A stretch of 64,000 nucleotides of DNA from Sphingomonas adhaesiva (GCF_036946125.1 NZ_JAQIJT010000001.1:124001-188000); one strand, 5' to 3'. Positions 30,940 through 39,698 are shown, counted from the first letter of the stretch. The notes: a model not told the origin generated them from the sequence alone. Translations and numbers: made by a program.

Positions 30940-32193
30940 TCACGCGGCGAACAATTCCAGCTGTTGCGTCCTTGCCTTCGGCGCGACCAGCGGCGTCAGA
31001 TCGGCACGGTCCGCCAGCACCACCGGGCGCCAGTCCTCGGTCGTGATGAACGGCCGAACGCGCGCGATCGACACCGTCAGCCGCGCGACATCGTCCAGCC
31101 GCAACCGCCGCCAGCGCCGCGCCGCCAGGATGCTCGCCACCGCCTTCGTCCCCAGCCCCGGCACGCGCCACAGCAGCTCGCGCGGCGCGCGATTGATGTC
31201 GACCGGGAAGCGCTCGCGAAATTTCAGCGCCCACGCCAGCTTGGGGTCCATATCGAGCGGCAGCATCCCCGTCGCCGCATCGGTCGCCGCCACCACCTCC
31301 GCGGGCTGGAAGCCGTAGAAGCGCATCAGCCAGTCCGACTGGTACAGCCGGTGCTCGCGCATCAGCGGCGGGCGCTGGAGCGGCAGCACCGCGGACGCGT
31401 CCGGGATCGGGCTGAAGGCCGAATAATAGACCCGCCGCAAGCCGAAGCGGTCGTACAGCGCCGACGCCCTGGTCACGATGTCGCCGTCCGTCGCGGCATC
31501 CGCCCCGACGATCATCTGCGTCGACTGCCCCGCGGGCGCGAACGTCGGCGCCGATCTGTAGCGCTTCTTCGCATCCGCCGTATCGACGATCGCGCTCTTC
31601 ATGTCGCGCATCGCGCCCTCGATCCGCGCCCCGTCCTTCTCGGGCGCCAGCCGCTTCAGCCCGCCCGCGGTCGGCAGCTCGACGTTGATCGAGACGCGGT
31701 CGGCAAACAGGCCCGCGCGATGCACCAGCTCCGGATCGGCGTCGGGGATCGTCTTGAGGTGGATGTATCCGCGAAAATGATGATCCTCGCGCAGCGACCG
31801 CGCCACCTCGACGATCTGTTCCATCGTATAGTCCGACGAATGGATGATCCCCGACGACAGGAACAGCCCCTCGATATAATTGCGCCGATAGAAGGACAGG
31901 GTGAGGTTCACCACCTCCTGCGCGGTTAACCGCGCGCGCCGCACGTTCGAGCTCTTGCGGTTGATGCAATAATGACAGTCGAAGATGCAGCTGTTGGTCA
32001 GCAGGATCTTGAGCAGCGAAATGCACCGGCCATCAGGGGCATAGGCATGGCAGATGCCCATCCCCTCGGTCGAACCCAGCCCCTTGCCGTCCTTCGAGTT
32101 CCGCTTCGCCGTGCCCGACGACGCGCAGGACGCATCGTACTTCGCCGCATCGGCGAGGATCTCCAGCTTCCGGCGGGTGTCGAGTTGCGCCAT
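30940..32193 (-). CDS. radical SAM protein of the UdgX-linked repair family
   Basis: A 417-residue radical SAM protein of the type encoded beside DUF4130/UdgX proteins and described as a putative DNA modification or repair protein. It starts MAQLDTRRKLEILADAAKYDASCASSGT and has the cluster motif CIFDCHYC (Cys69, Cys73, Cys76) and GIIHSSDYTMEQIVEV. A C-terminal helix-hairpin-helix (INRAPRELLWRVPGLGTKAVASIL) probably binds DNA. The internal ATG at 32193 is chosen because it gives the family's usual N-terminus and leaves the LexA box just outside the gene. Chemistry and substrate are unknown. Confidence 0.9.
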   Translation of the reverse strand: MAQLDTRRKLEILADAAKYDASCASSGTAKRNSKDGKGLGSTEGMGICHAYAPDGRCISLLKILLTNSCIFDCHYCINRKSSNVRRARLTAQEVVNLTLSFYRRNYIEGLFLSSGIIHSSDYTMEQIVEVARSLREDHHFRGYIHLKTIPDADPELVHRAGLFADRVSINVELPTAGGLKRLAPEKDGARIEGAMRDMKSAIVDTADAKKRYRSAPTFAPAGQSTQMIVGADAATDGDIVTRASALYDRFGLRRVYYSAFSPIPDASAVLPLQRPPLMREHRLYQSDWLMRFYGFQPAEVVAATDAATGMLPLDMDPKLAWALKFRERFPVDINRAPRELLWRVPGLGTKAVASILAARRWRRLRLDDVARLTVSIARVRPFITTEDWRPVVLADRADLTPLVAPKARTQQLELFAA

Positions 32194-32195
32194 AT

Positions 32196-32210
32196 GTTCG
32201 ATGTATGTTC
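32196..32210. promoter_or_regulatory. LexA (SOS) box GTTC-N7-GTTC
   Basis: The plus strand reads GTTCGATGTATGTTC, an exact match to the alphaproteobacterial LexA consensus GTTC-N7-GTTC (GAAC-N7-GAAC on the other strand). It ends 2 bp upstream of the radical SAM start codon. Binding here would block transcription into that gene and perhaps affect the divergent membrane-protein gene about 50 bp away. Confidence 0.75.
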
Positions 32211-32258
32211 GCGCGCGCGCCTTGTCGAGGGCGAACCGTGCTGCCATGGATCAAGTCG

Positions 32259-33482
32259 ATGAAGCGTATCGTCGATCGGCTCGGCCCCAACGGCCCCTAT
32301 CTGGCGCTGGCCCTGACCTGCCTGCTCGGCTGGGGGTTCAAGGCGCATTGCGGCGCGGGCTGGACCGGCAGCGAACAATATACCACCGGCTGTTACAGCG
32401 ACGCCGTCCCCTTCTGGGGGATGCGCGGGCTGGCCGACGGCAAGGTGCCGTACTTCCAGGCGCGGATGGAATATCCGGTGCTGACCGGCGCGCTGATCTG
32501 GGTCGAGGCGCTGTTCGCGCGGGTCACCGCCGGCGTCCGCGCCGATGCCGCCACCTTCCTCAACGCGGTCGTGCTGGGCAATGCGATCCTCGCCTTCGCC
32601 ATTCTGGAGATGATCCGGGGCGTCGGCCTGTCGCTTCGGCGCCAGTATGCCTGGGCACTGGCGCCGCCGCTTGTCCTCTACCTCGGCCACAATTGGGACC
32701 TGCTGGCCGCATCCTTCGCGGTAGCTGCGATGCTGGCAGCCCGTCGCGACCGGCGCGTCCGCGCCACCGCGCTCGCTGCACTGGGCGGCGCGGCGAAGCT
32801 CTTCCCGGTGCTGATGCTGCCGCTTCTCGGGCTGGGCGCGCTGTTCGCACCCCGACGCTCCCACCGGGACCGTTTCGTCGGCGCGGCGTCGCTGGTCGTC
32901 GTGGCGATCGCCGCATGGGGCGCGGTGAACCTGCCGGTGGCCGCGCTCGCCTTCGACAACTGGCGCGAATTCTACGCCTTCTCCGGCGAGCGCCCCGGCA
33001 CGGCGGCGAGCATGTGGGAGCTGATGGCGCAATTCGGCTGGTGGATCACCGACGTGCCGACGCGCAACCTGTGGTCGTTCCTGCTGTTCGCCGGCGGCGC
33101 GGCGACGATCGTCGCGGCTGGATGGCGGCGGCATGGCGAACAGCCGTGGCTGCTGTTCACCCCGGTGCTCGCGTGGTTCCTGCTGACCAACAAGGTGTGG
33201 TCGCCGCAATTCGACCTGTGGCTCTGGCCGATGCTGGTGCTGACCGGCACGCGCGCGCGCCCGATGGCATTGTTCCTGCTGGGCGACGTGGCCGCCTATT
33301 TCGCCGAATTCTGGATGTTCGCCGGCATGGAAGGCGCCTCCCCCTCCGCCACCCACACCGACATCCTCACCGCCGCCCTGGTCCGCGCCGTTGCGATCCT
33401 GTGGCTGATCCACGCGGCGGTCCGCGACCCGGCGCCGAGTTGGGCGCGATTCACGCGAAGCCGCGAAGACGCAAAGGCGTAG
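32259..33482 (+). CDS. polytopic membrane protein, DUF2029/GT87-like
   Basis: A 407-residue integral membrane protein with about ten hydrophobic helices. Conserved features such as YFQARMEYPVLTGALIW, YLGHNWDLLAASF, AAKLFPVLMLPLL, ERPGTAASMWELM and TNKVWSPQFDLWLWPML resemble the GT-C type mannosyltransferases of the DUF2029 group, which use polyprenyl-phosphate sugars. The acidic residue expected in the first loop could be one of the Asp/Glu near residue 65-70, but I cannot assign it. The ATG at 32259 is chosen. The last residues (TRSREDAKA) are encoded by the first tandem repeat unit, suggesting the repeat invaded or replaced the gene end. Confidence 0.75.
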   Translation: MKRIVDRLGPNGPYLALALTCLLGWGFKAHCGAGWTGSEQYTTGCYSDAVPFWGMRGLADGKVPYFQARMEYPVLTGALIWVEALFARVTAGVRADAATFLNAVVLGNAILAFAILEMIRGVGLSLRRQYAWALAPPLVLYLGHNWDLLAASFAVAAMLAARRDRRVRATALAALGGAAKLFPVLMLPLLGLGALFAPRRSHRDRFVGAASLVVVAIAAWGAVNLPVAALAFDNWREFYAFSGERPGTAASMWELMAQFGWWITDVPTRNLWSFLLFAGGAATIVAAGWRRHGEQPWLLFTPVLAWFLLTNKVWSPQFDLWLWPMLVLTGTRARPMALFLLGDVAAYFAEFWMFAGMEGASPSATHTDILTAALVRAVAILWLIHAAVRDPAPSWARFTRSREDAKA

Positions 33483-33677
33483 CGCCCGGCGCAAAGCGCC
33501 CTTACTGGATCGCGCAGAGGAAGACAGGCCCCCGCCGTCCCCGAGCGCTCCATCTTCGCGTCTTCGCGTCTTCGCGAGAGAAAGGGATACACGCGGAGGC
33601 GCGGAGGCGCGGAGGCGCGGAGAGCATCGGCACCGCCCTCTGCGTCCTTCGCGTGCTCTGCGCGAACCAGAAAAAAA

Positions 33678-33696
33678 GAGCCGCCCGTGGCGGCTC
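33678..33696 (-). terminator. terminator hairpin, repeat unit 1
   Basis: On the minus strand an 8-bp perfect stem (GAGCCGCC/GGCGGCTC, 3-nt loop) is followed by a T7 tract. It faces transcripts leaving smc. Confidence 0.7.
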
Positions 33697-33950
33697 GGAA
33701 CGACCCCGGCGCCGGCCTGAATCGGATTCACGCGAAGCCGCGAAGACGCGAAGGCGGAGCGCCCTTACTGGTTCGCGCAGAGCACGCAGAGAACGCAGAG
33801 GAAGACAGGCCCCCGCCGCCCCCGAGCGCTCCATCTTCGCGTCTTCACGTCTTCGCGAGAGAAAAGGATTCACGCGGAGGCGCGGAGGCGCAGAAAGCAT
33901 CGGCACCGCCCTCTGCGTCCTTCGCGTGCTCTGCGCGAACCAGAAAAAAA

Positions 33951-33969
33951 GAGCCGTCCGTGGCGGCTC
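33951..33969 (-). terminator. terminator hairpin, repeat unit 2
   Basis: The same hairpin with one stem mismatch (GAGCCGTC on the plus strand) and a T7 tract when read on the minus strand. Confidence 0.65.
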
Positions 33970-34214
33970 GGAGCGACCCCGGCGCCGGCCTGAATCGGAT
34001 TCACGCGAAGCCGCGAAGACGCGAAGGCGGAGCGCCCTTACTGGTTCGCGCAGAGTACGCAGAGAACGCAGAGGAAGACAGGCCCCCGCCGCCCCCGAGC
34101 GCTCCATCTTCGCGTCTTCGCGTCTTCGCGAGATAAAAGGATTCACGCGGATGCGCAGAGAGCATCGGCACCACCCTCTGCGTCCTCCGCGTGCTCTGCG
34201 CGAACCAGAAAAGA

Positions 34215-34233
34215 GAGCCGCCCGTGGCGGCTC
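34215..34233 (-). terminator. terminator hairpin, repeat unit 3, proximal to smc
   Basis: The perfect 8-bp stem lies 58 bp past the smc stop on the minus strand. The T tract is interrupted (TCTTTTC), so it may be weaker than the two behind it, which would act as back-ups. Confidence 0.65.
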
Positions 34234-34290
34234 GGAACGCAGCAACAGACGCCACACCTCCGCGTCTTCGCGCCTCCGCGTGAACCCGAT

Positions 34291-37200
34291 CTACTCCGCC
34301 GCCAGCAATTCCGCCGCCTGAAGGTCCACCGACACCAGCCGGCTCACCCCCTTTTCCACCATCGTCACCCCGAACAGCCGGTGCATCCGGCTCATCGTCA
34401 CCGCATTGTGCGTCACGATCAGGTACCGCGTGTCGGTTTCCTGCGTCATCCGGTCGAGCAGGTCGCAGAATCGCTCGATATTCGCATCGTCCAGCGGCGC
34501 ATCCACCTCGTCCAGCACGCAGATCGGCGCCGGATTCGTCAGAAACAGCCCGAAGATCAGCGCCACCGCGGTCAACGCCTGCTCGCCCCCCGACAATAAC
34601 GTCAGCGATTGCAGCCGCTTGCCCGGCGGTTGCGCCATGATCTCCAGCCCCGCCTCCAGCGGATCGTCCGAATCCACCATCGCCAGATGCGCCTGCCCGC
34701 CGTCGAACAGCGTCGTGAACAGCCGCCGGAAATGCCCGTCCACCGCCTCGAACGCCGCCAGCAGCCGCTGCCGCCCCTCGCGGTTGAGCGTCCCGATCGA
34801 CCCGCGCAGCCGGTTGACCGCCTGCCCCAGCTCGTCGCGTTCCGCCGCGGTCGCGCTGCCCGTCGCCTCCAGCTCGGCCAGTTCGCGCTCCGCGACCAGA
34901 TTGACCGGCCCCAGCCGCTCGCGATCGAGCGTCAGCCGCTCGTGCGCCTGCGACTCGGCCTGCGGCGTGGCCACCGACCCGCTGTCGAACCCCGCCTTCT
35001 TCGGCAGCACGGGGGCGGGACATTCGAACCGTTCGCCCGCGACCCGCCCCATCTCGACACGGCGCAGGTCGTGGTTCTCCGCCCGCGCCGCCGCCCCCGC
35101 GCGTGCCTCGCGGGCGGCGGCGAGCGCCTCGTTCGCGCGCGCCTGCGCCGCATCGGCTGCGCGTACCGCGCTATCCGCATCCCGCTCCGCCGCCTGCGCG
35201 ACATCTGCCGCCTCCTGCGTCTCGCGGTGCGCGGTCTCCAGCGTCGCGATCTGCGCCGTCAGCTGCGCCGGGCGATCGACCAGTCTCTCCAGCTCCGCGC
35301 CCAGATCGCCCGCGCGCTTGTCCATGTCGCCGATCCGCCGCGCCGCCTCGCCTGCGCGCGCGCGCCAGCCCTTCGCCTCCGCGGTTCCCGCCGCGCGCCG
35401 CTCGCGCGCGGTCGCCAGCATGCGGTCGTGCGAGGTGCGATCGGCCCGCGCCAGCGCCACCTGCGCGCGCGCCGCCTGCGCCTCGGCCTGCAACCGCGCG
35501 ACCTCGCCCGCCGCGCCGCTGCCATCGGGGAGCGCCTCCAGCGCAGCCTGCGCGCCGTCGCGCTCGCGCTCCGCCTCGGCGACGTCCGCCGCCGCACGCT
35601 CCGCCCGGACGGTCAGGTCCCGGCGCTGCTCCGCCAGCCGGTCCAGTTGCGCGGCGGCGCGATCCTCCTCGCGCTGTGCGGCGCGCTCCTCTTCCTCCGC
35701 CCTGGTCAGCAGCGCGCGCGCCGATTGCGCCGCACCGCGCGCGCGCGCGATCCGCTCGTCGACCGCCGCGCGGCGCTGCGTCGCCTGCGCCACCGCCGCC
35801 TCGACGCCGGGCCGCTCGGCCTCGATCGCGGCCAGCCGGTTGCGCCGCTCCATCCGCTCCGCCGCCGCCGCGCCCCCGCCGGTGGTGATATAGCCGTCCC
35901 ACCGTCGCAGCCGCCCCTCGCGCGTGACCAGCCGCTGCCCGGGCGACAGCGGCTGCCCCGAATCCGCCTCCACCAGAAAGATCTGCGACAGCCGCCGCGT
36001 CATCGCGTCCGGCGCGGTGACGCGCGCGGCGAGCGGCAGCGTCCCCACCGGCGCCGGCGGGTCGGTCTTGCGCACCGCCGACCCGCGCCAGTCCTCCAGC
36101 GAGGATTCCAGATCGTCCCCCAGCGCCGCCGCCAGCGCACGTTCGAACCCCGGCTCCGCGCTGATCGCATCGACCAGCCGGTCGCCCGCCTCGCGCGTGG
36201 CGCGGCGCAGCGCCGCCGCCTCGCCGTCCAGCGCCGCGAGCGCGGCGATCGCCGCGGCGCGCGCCGCCTCCGCCGGATCGCGGTCCTCGCGCGCCTCCGC
36301 CTCGCTGGTATCCGCCCAGTCGAGCGCCGCGCGCGCCTTCGCCGCCTGCTCGCGCGCCGTCGCCTGCGCCGCCGCCGCGGCATCGCGCGCGGCCTCCAGC
36401 ACCGCCGGGTCGTCGAGGGACGCGAGCGCACGCGTCACCTGCTCGCCATCGCGCACCGCGCGATCGTGGCGCGCCTGCGCAGCCGCCAGCGCGGCGGCGG
36501 CAACGCGCCGCTCCGCCGCCTCCGCCGCCTGCGCCGACAGCGCCTGCGCCAGCGTCACCTCGACATCGCGCGCCGCACGTTCCGCGTCGGACAGCGCCTG
36601 CTCCAGCGCAGGGACCGCCGCGGTCGCCTCGGCGATACGGCGGTCGAGGTCGGCCGCCTCCTCGCCCAGCCGCGCCAGCGCCTCCGATGCGTCGTGCGCC
36701 AGCGCATCCTCACGCGCGCGATCCTCCGCGATCCGCCTGGCGGTGGTCTCCATCTCCAGCAACCGGCGCTGGAGCCCGTGGCGCTGCTCTCGCGCGCGGG
36801 TCAGCTGATGACCCACCTCGCCCGCCCGGTCGCGCGCCGCCAGCGCCGCGGAGCGCGCGGCCGCCAGCGTCGCCGCCGCGTCGCGCTGTGCGGCCAGCGT
36901 CGCCTGCTCCGCGGTCGTCGCGTCCGCGACCGCGCGGTCCGCCGCCGCCGCCTCGGCGCGCGCCGCCTCCGCCGCCGCCGCGGCATCGCGCCAGCGCGCA
37001 TAGATCATCCGCGCCTCCGCCACGCGGATCCGCTCCGACAGCAGCCGATAGCGTTCCGCCGCGCGCGCCTGCCGCCGCAGCGCCGCGACGCGCGTCGCCT
37101 GGTCCGCCATCAGTTCGTCGAGCCGCGCCAGATTGGCCTCGGTCGCGCGCAGCCGCGCCTCGGCATCCTTGCGCCGCACGTGGAGGCCCGCGATCCCGGC

Positions 37201-37683
37201 GGCTTCCTCCAGCATCGCCCGCCGCTCGCCGGGCTTCGCCGAAATGATCGCGCCGATCCGGTTCTGGCTGACCAGCGCGGGCGAATGCGCGCCCGTCGCC
37301 GAATCGGCGAACAGCAACTGCACGTCCCTGGCGCGCACGTCGCGCCCGTCGATCCGGTAGGCGCTGCCCGCGCCGCGCTCGATCCGGCGCACCACCTCGC
37401 TTTCGGTGGCGCCGTCCGGGCCGTCGACCTCGGCCAGCAGCGCGACCTCGGCGAAGTCGCGCGGCGGACGCGTCGCGGTGCCCGCGAAGATCACGTCCTC
37501 CATGCCCGCGCCGCGCATCGACTTCGCGCTGTTCTCGCCCATCGTCCAGCGCAGCGCTTCGAGCAGGTTGGACTTGCCGCAGCCGTTGGGGCCGACGACG
37601 CCGGTCAGCCCGGGCTCGATGCGCAGGTCGGCCGGGTCGACGAAGCTCTTGAAGCCCGTCAGCCGCAGCCGCTTGATCCGCAT
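34291..37683 (-). CDS. smc: chromosome segregation protein SMC
   Basis: The structural ATPase of the condensin-like complex that organises and segregates the chromosome. The 1130-residue protein has an N-terminal Walker A GPNGCGKSN (31-39) and two long Ala/Arg/Glu-rich coiled coils flanking a hinge (about 480-620, including GDDLESSLEDWRG). The C-terminal head has signature LLSGGEQAL (about 1029-1037) and Walker B CVLDEVDAPLDDAN (about 1055-1068). It is slightly shorter than the common 1150-1190. The coiled coil's Ala-rich GC-biased composition creates long open frames on the opposite strand, which are not genes. It is followed by terminator-bearing repeats. Confidence 0.97.
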   Translation of the reverse strand: MRIKRLRLTGFKSFVDPADLRIEPGLTGVVGPNGCGKSNLLEALRWTMGENSAKSMRGAGMEDVIFAGTATRPPRDFAEVALLAEVDGPDGATESEVVRRIERGAGSAYRIDGRDVRARDVQLLFADSATGAHSPALVSQNRIGAIISAKPGERRAMLEEAAGIAGLHVRRKDAEARLRATEANLARLDELMADQATRVAALRRQARAAERYRLLSERIRVAEARMIYARWRDAAAAAEAARAEAAAADRAVADATTAEQATLAAQRDAAATLAAARSAALAARDRAGEVGHQLTRAREQRHGLQRRLLEMETTARRIAEDRAREDALAHDASEALARLGEEAADLDRRIAEATAAVPALEQALSDAERAARDVEVTLAQALSAQAAEAAERRVAAAALAAAQARHDRAVRDGEQVTRALASLDDPAVLEAARDAAAAAQATAREQAAKARAALDWADTSEAEAREDRDPAEAARAAAIAALAALDGEAAALRRATREAGDRLVDAISAEPGFERALAAALGDDLESSLEDWRGSAVRKTDPPAPVGTLPLAARVTAPDAMTRRLSQIFLVEADSGQPLSPGQRLVTREGRLRRWDGYITTGGGAAAAERMERRNRLAAIEAERPGVEAAVAQATQRRAAVDERIARARGAAQSARALLTRAEEEERAAQREEDRAAAQLDRLAEQRRDLTVRAERAAADVAEAERERDGAQAALEALPDGSGAAGEVARLQAEAQAARAQVALARADRTSHDRMLATARERRAAGTAEAKGWRARAGEAARRIGDMDKRAGDLGAELERLVDRPAQLTAQIATLETAHRETQEAADVAQAAERDADSAVRAADAAQARANEALAAAREARAGAAARAENHDLRRVEMGRVAGERFECPAPVLPKKAGFDSGSVATPQAESQAHERLTLDRERLGPVNLVAERELAELEATGSATAAERDELGQAVNRLRGSIGTLNREGRQRLLAAFEAVDGHFRRLFTTLFDGGQAHLAMVDSDDPLEAGLEIMAQPPGKRLQSLTLLSGGEQALTAVALIFGLFLTNPAPICVLDEVDAPLDDANIERFCDLLDRMTQETDTRYLIVTHNAVTMSRMHRLFGVTMVEKGVSRLVSVDLQAAELLAAE

Positions 37684-37708
37684 CGCGCCCCCCGCCAGCC
37701 GCCGGGCG

Positions 37709-38446
37709 TCAGGCGCCCGCGTTCTTCAACGCGCCCTCGACCGCCTGCCACGTCACCGCATTGTCCAGCTTCTGCCCGTTCAGGAAGAAGGTCGGCGTGC
37801 CGGTGACGCCCGCGTTCGAGCCTGCGTCCATATACTTCACCAGCGCATCGATCTGCTTCTGGTCGCTCAGGCAGGCGCGGACCTGCGCCTCGGTCAGCCC
37901 GCGCTGCTTGGCGAAGTCGATGAAGCCCAGCTTCTCGGCCCAGGCGGTGAAGATCTTCGCCGGGGGCTGCCCCTGCAACTGCTGCTGGAACGCGCCTGCA
38001 TCCTCCATCCTGGGCAGTACCTGCGGCTGTTCGGCGAACATCTGCTCCAGCATCGGGAAGAACGGCTGCGCCCCGGCGCAGCGCCCGATCAGCGCGGGCG
38101 CGAAATCGGGCGCGCCGTGGACCAGGAACTCGCGGAACTCGTACGACACCTTCCCCGCTTTGACGTAATTGTCGATCAGCGGGCGCATGCCGGTGTTGGC
38201 GAAGGCGCCGCACGTCGGGCACAGCCGCGAGCCGTACTCGACCAGCTTCAGCGGCGCGTCGGGATTGCCCATCACATAGCCGCCCTCCGGCGTCGCGGCC
38301 ACGGTCTGCGTCCAGTCCTGCCCGGCGGGCGCACTGACCGCCGCGACCGAATTGGCGGGCGCGGCGACGTTGCCGTCCCCGCCCGAGCCGCATGCCGCCA
38401 GCAGCGCCGCAGGGATCAGCGAGAGGATCGCGATACGCTTCATCAT
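37709..38446 (-). CDS. DsbA-family thioredoxin-like protein 1 (CPTC, probable lipoprotein)
   Basis: A periplasmic thiol-disulfide oxidoreductase-like protein of 245 residues. It has a signal with lipobox LAAC (Cys19), and then a DsbA/DsbG-type thioredoxin fold with active site CPTC (Cys76, Cys79) in KLVEYGSRLCPTCGAF. The cis-Pro region is TGTPTFFLNGQ. Two adjacent Dsb-like genes precede smc on the same strand; their pairing suggests redox partners or substrates with different cysteine contexts. The start has GGAG five bases upstream, and an ATG directly after could also serve. Confidence 0.9.
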   Translation of the reverse strand: MMKRIAILSLIPAALLAACGSGGDGNVAAPANSVAAVSAPAGQDWTQTVAATPEGGYVMGNPDAPLKLVEYGSRLCPTCGAFANTGMRPLIDNYVKAGKVSYEFREFLVHGAPDFAPALIGRCAGAQPFFPMLEQMFAEQPQVLPRMEDAGAFQQQLQGQPPAKIFTAWAEKLGFIDFAKQRGLTEAQVRACLSDQKQIDALVKYMDAGSNAGVTGTPTFFLNGQKLDNAVTWQAVEGALKNAGA

Positions 38447-38455
38447 GTCACTCCA

Positions 38456-39142
38456 TCACTTCGCGCCGGCGGCGCGCAATTGCGGTTGCAGCTGGGCCCA
38501 GCCGACATTCTGCACCAGGCGGCCGTTGATGCGGAAGGCCGGCGTGCCCTGCACCCCGCCCTGCGGCCCCGCGCTCGTCGCCTCCGACACCGCCAGCACG
38601 CGCTTCACCGCGGCATCGCTGGCGAAGCAGGCGTCGATCGCCGGCGCGGGGGCACCCGCGGCGCGCGCGATCGCGGTCAGCCCGGCGCCCTCGGCCATCG
38701 CCTTCATCTGCGCCAGCTGCGGCCAGCTGGCGATCCGCTCGCGATTGCCCTCGCCCCATTCGCCCGCACGCTCGATCCATTGCATCTGATCGGCGAAGAC
38801 GCGCTCGTGATAGGCCGGCCAGGCGCGCGGCCCGACGCAGCGCGCCAGCGTGGCCGCAATCAGGTCGAGCCCGTCGTGCACCTGGTTGCGCACCTCGACG
38901 CTCAGCGTACCGGAGCGCACCATCGACGTGACGACCGGCTTCGATTCGGCGGCATAATGCGCGCAGTGCGGACAGGTGTAGCTGACATATTCGACCAGCT
39001 TCACGCCCGCCCTGGGATTGCCGGTCACGTAGCTTCCCGTGGCGACCGGCGTGACGACGGCGGTCCACGGCCGCGCCGGGGCGGCGGCGGTGATCGGCGC
39101 GGCGAGCAGGACCAGCGCCGCAAAGGGCAGGAAACGGCGCAT
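38456..39142 (-). CDS. DsbA-family thioredoxin-like protein 2 (CPHC)
   Basis: A 228-residue secreted protein with a Sec signal (about residues 1-20, FAALVLLAAPITAAAPA) and a DsbA-type domain with active site CPHC (Cys57, Cys60), the same dipeptide as E. coli DsbA. The cis-Pro segment is GTPAFRINGRL. It shares KLVEY-S--CP-C context with its neighbour, so the two probably arose by duplication. Its start overlaps the stop of the DciA-like gene. A DsbB homologue that could reoxidise it is encoded at 46.5-47.0 kb. Confidence 0.92.
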   Translation of the reverse strand: MRRFLPFAALVLLAAPITAAAPARPWTAVVTPVATGSYVTGNPRAGVKLVEYVSYTCPHCAHYAAESKPVVTSMVRSGTLSVEVRNQVHDGLDLIAATLARCVGPRAWPAYHERVFADQMQWIERAGEWGEGNRERIASWPQLAQMKAMAEGAGLTAIARAAGAPAPAIDACFASDAAVKRVLAVSEATSAGPQGGVQGTPAFRINGRLVQNVGWAQLQPQLRAAGAK

Positions 39143-39672
39143 CAGCGGACCTTCGGCAGGGTGAGAGGGGGCGCGGCGACACCGGCGGCGAGCGCCTCCA
39201 GCACCGCCTTCAGCTCGGGATCGGCGATCGTCTTCAGGCTCTCGCCCATCTCGGACGGCGCGGGCGCCAGCGTCGGCGCGACGCGCCGCTCGGGACGCTT
39301 GCTCACCTCGCCCTGCCGGATCGCGACCTTCACCACCGCGCCATAGCCGAAGAAGCGGTTGACCCGCTCGATGATCTCCGGCGTCAGGTGCGTCATCATC
39401 GGTGCGTGCGCGCCGCGCACGACCAGCGTCAGCGTGCCGTCCTGCTTCTTGCCCATCGGAAAGCGGATCGATTCGGGGGTGCTGACCGCCGACAGCCGCT
39501 CGCCGACGATCTCGGGCCAGCGCGACACGACCGCGGACTGGACGAAGCCGAATTTGCGAAACGCCGCGCCGCCGATCGCGGGCAACAGCTCGGCGACCGC
39601 GCGCGAGCGGTTCTGCCGCTCGGGCTCGGCCTTGGGCGGCTTCGGGGTGGGGGCGCGCTCGCGCTTGCTCAT
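39142..39672 (-). CDS. DUF721 / DciA-like protein
   Basis: A 176-residue protein with a DUF721 domain: AVAELLPAIGGAAFRKFGFVQSAVVSRWPEIVGERLSAVSTPESIRFP, then LTLVVRGAHAPMMTHLTPEIIERVNRFFGYGAV. DciA proteins of this family help load the replicative helicase in bacteria lacking DnaC. Two starts are possible; ATG at 39672 (MSKRERAP) is chosen over one 12 bp upstream because it is the more typical beginning. It is divergent from mutY with about 26 bp between them, so promoters must overlap. Confidence 0.88.
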   Translation of the reverse strand: MSKRERAPTPKPPKAEPERQNRSRAVAELLPAIGGAAFRKFGFVQSAVVSRWPEIVGERLSAVSTPESIRFPMGKKQDGTLTLVVRGAHAPMMTHLTPEIIERVNRFFGYGAVVKVAIRQGEVSKRPERRVAPTLAPAPSEMGESLKTIADPELKAVLEALAAGVAAPPLTLPKVR

Positions 39673-39698
39673 TTGCCGCCCCATGCCATAGCCGGGGC

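Larger units (their letters stand above)
33449..34244. repeat. tandem repeat, about 2.9 units of ~274 bp
   Basis: Units begin with GATTCACGCGAAGCCGCGAA at 33449, 33725 and 33998 (spacings 276 and 273 bp); the third is truncated near 34244. Each unit holds an inverted pair (GCGAAGACGCGAAGGCG with a CTTCGCGTCTTCGCG run), a GCGGAGGCGCGGAGG tract, CTCTGCGTCCTTCGCGTGCTCTGCGCGAACCAG, and a terminator-like hairpin. Units are nearly identical, so the expansion is recent. It fills the whole interval between the membrane-protein gene and smc, and no gene is seen within it. Confidence 0.92.

Noticed and set aside
33449..34244. The tandem repeats as a CRISPR array
   Set aside because: Units are ~274 bp and near-identical throughout, with no short repeat plus unique spacer pattern and no cas genes.
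34609..37806. A plus-strand frame of over 1000 codons opposite smc
   Set aside because: The composition (Arg, Gly, Ala, Leu runs) is that of the reverse complement of a GC-rich coiled-coil gene, with no ribosome site and no known motifs. smc explains the region completely.
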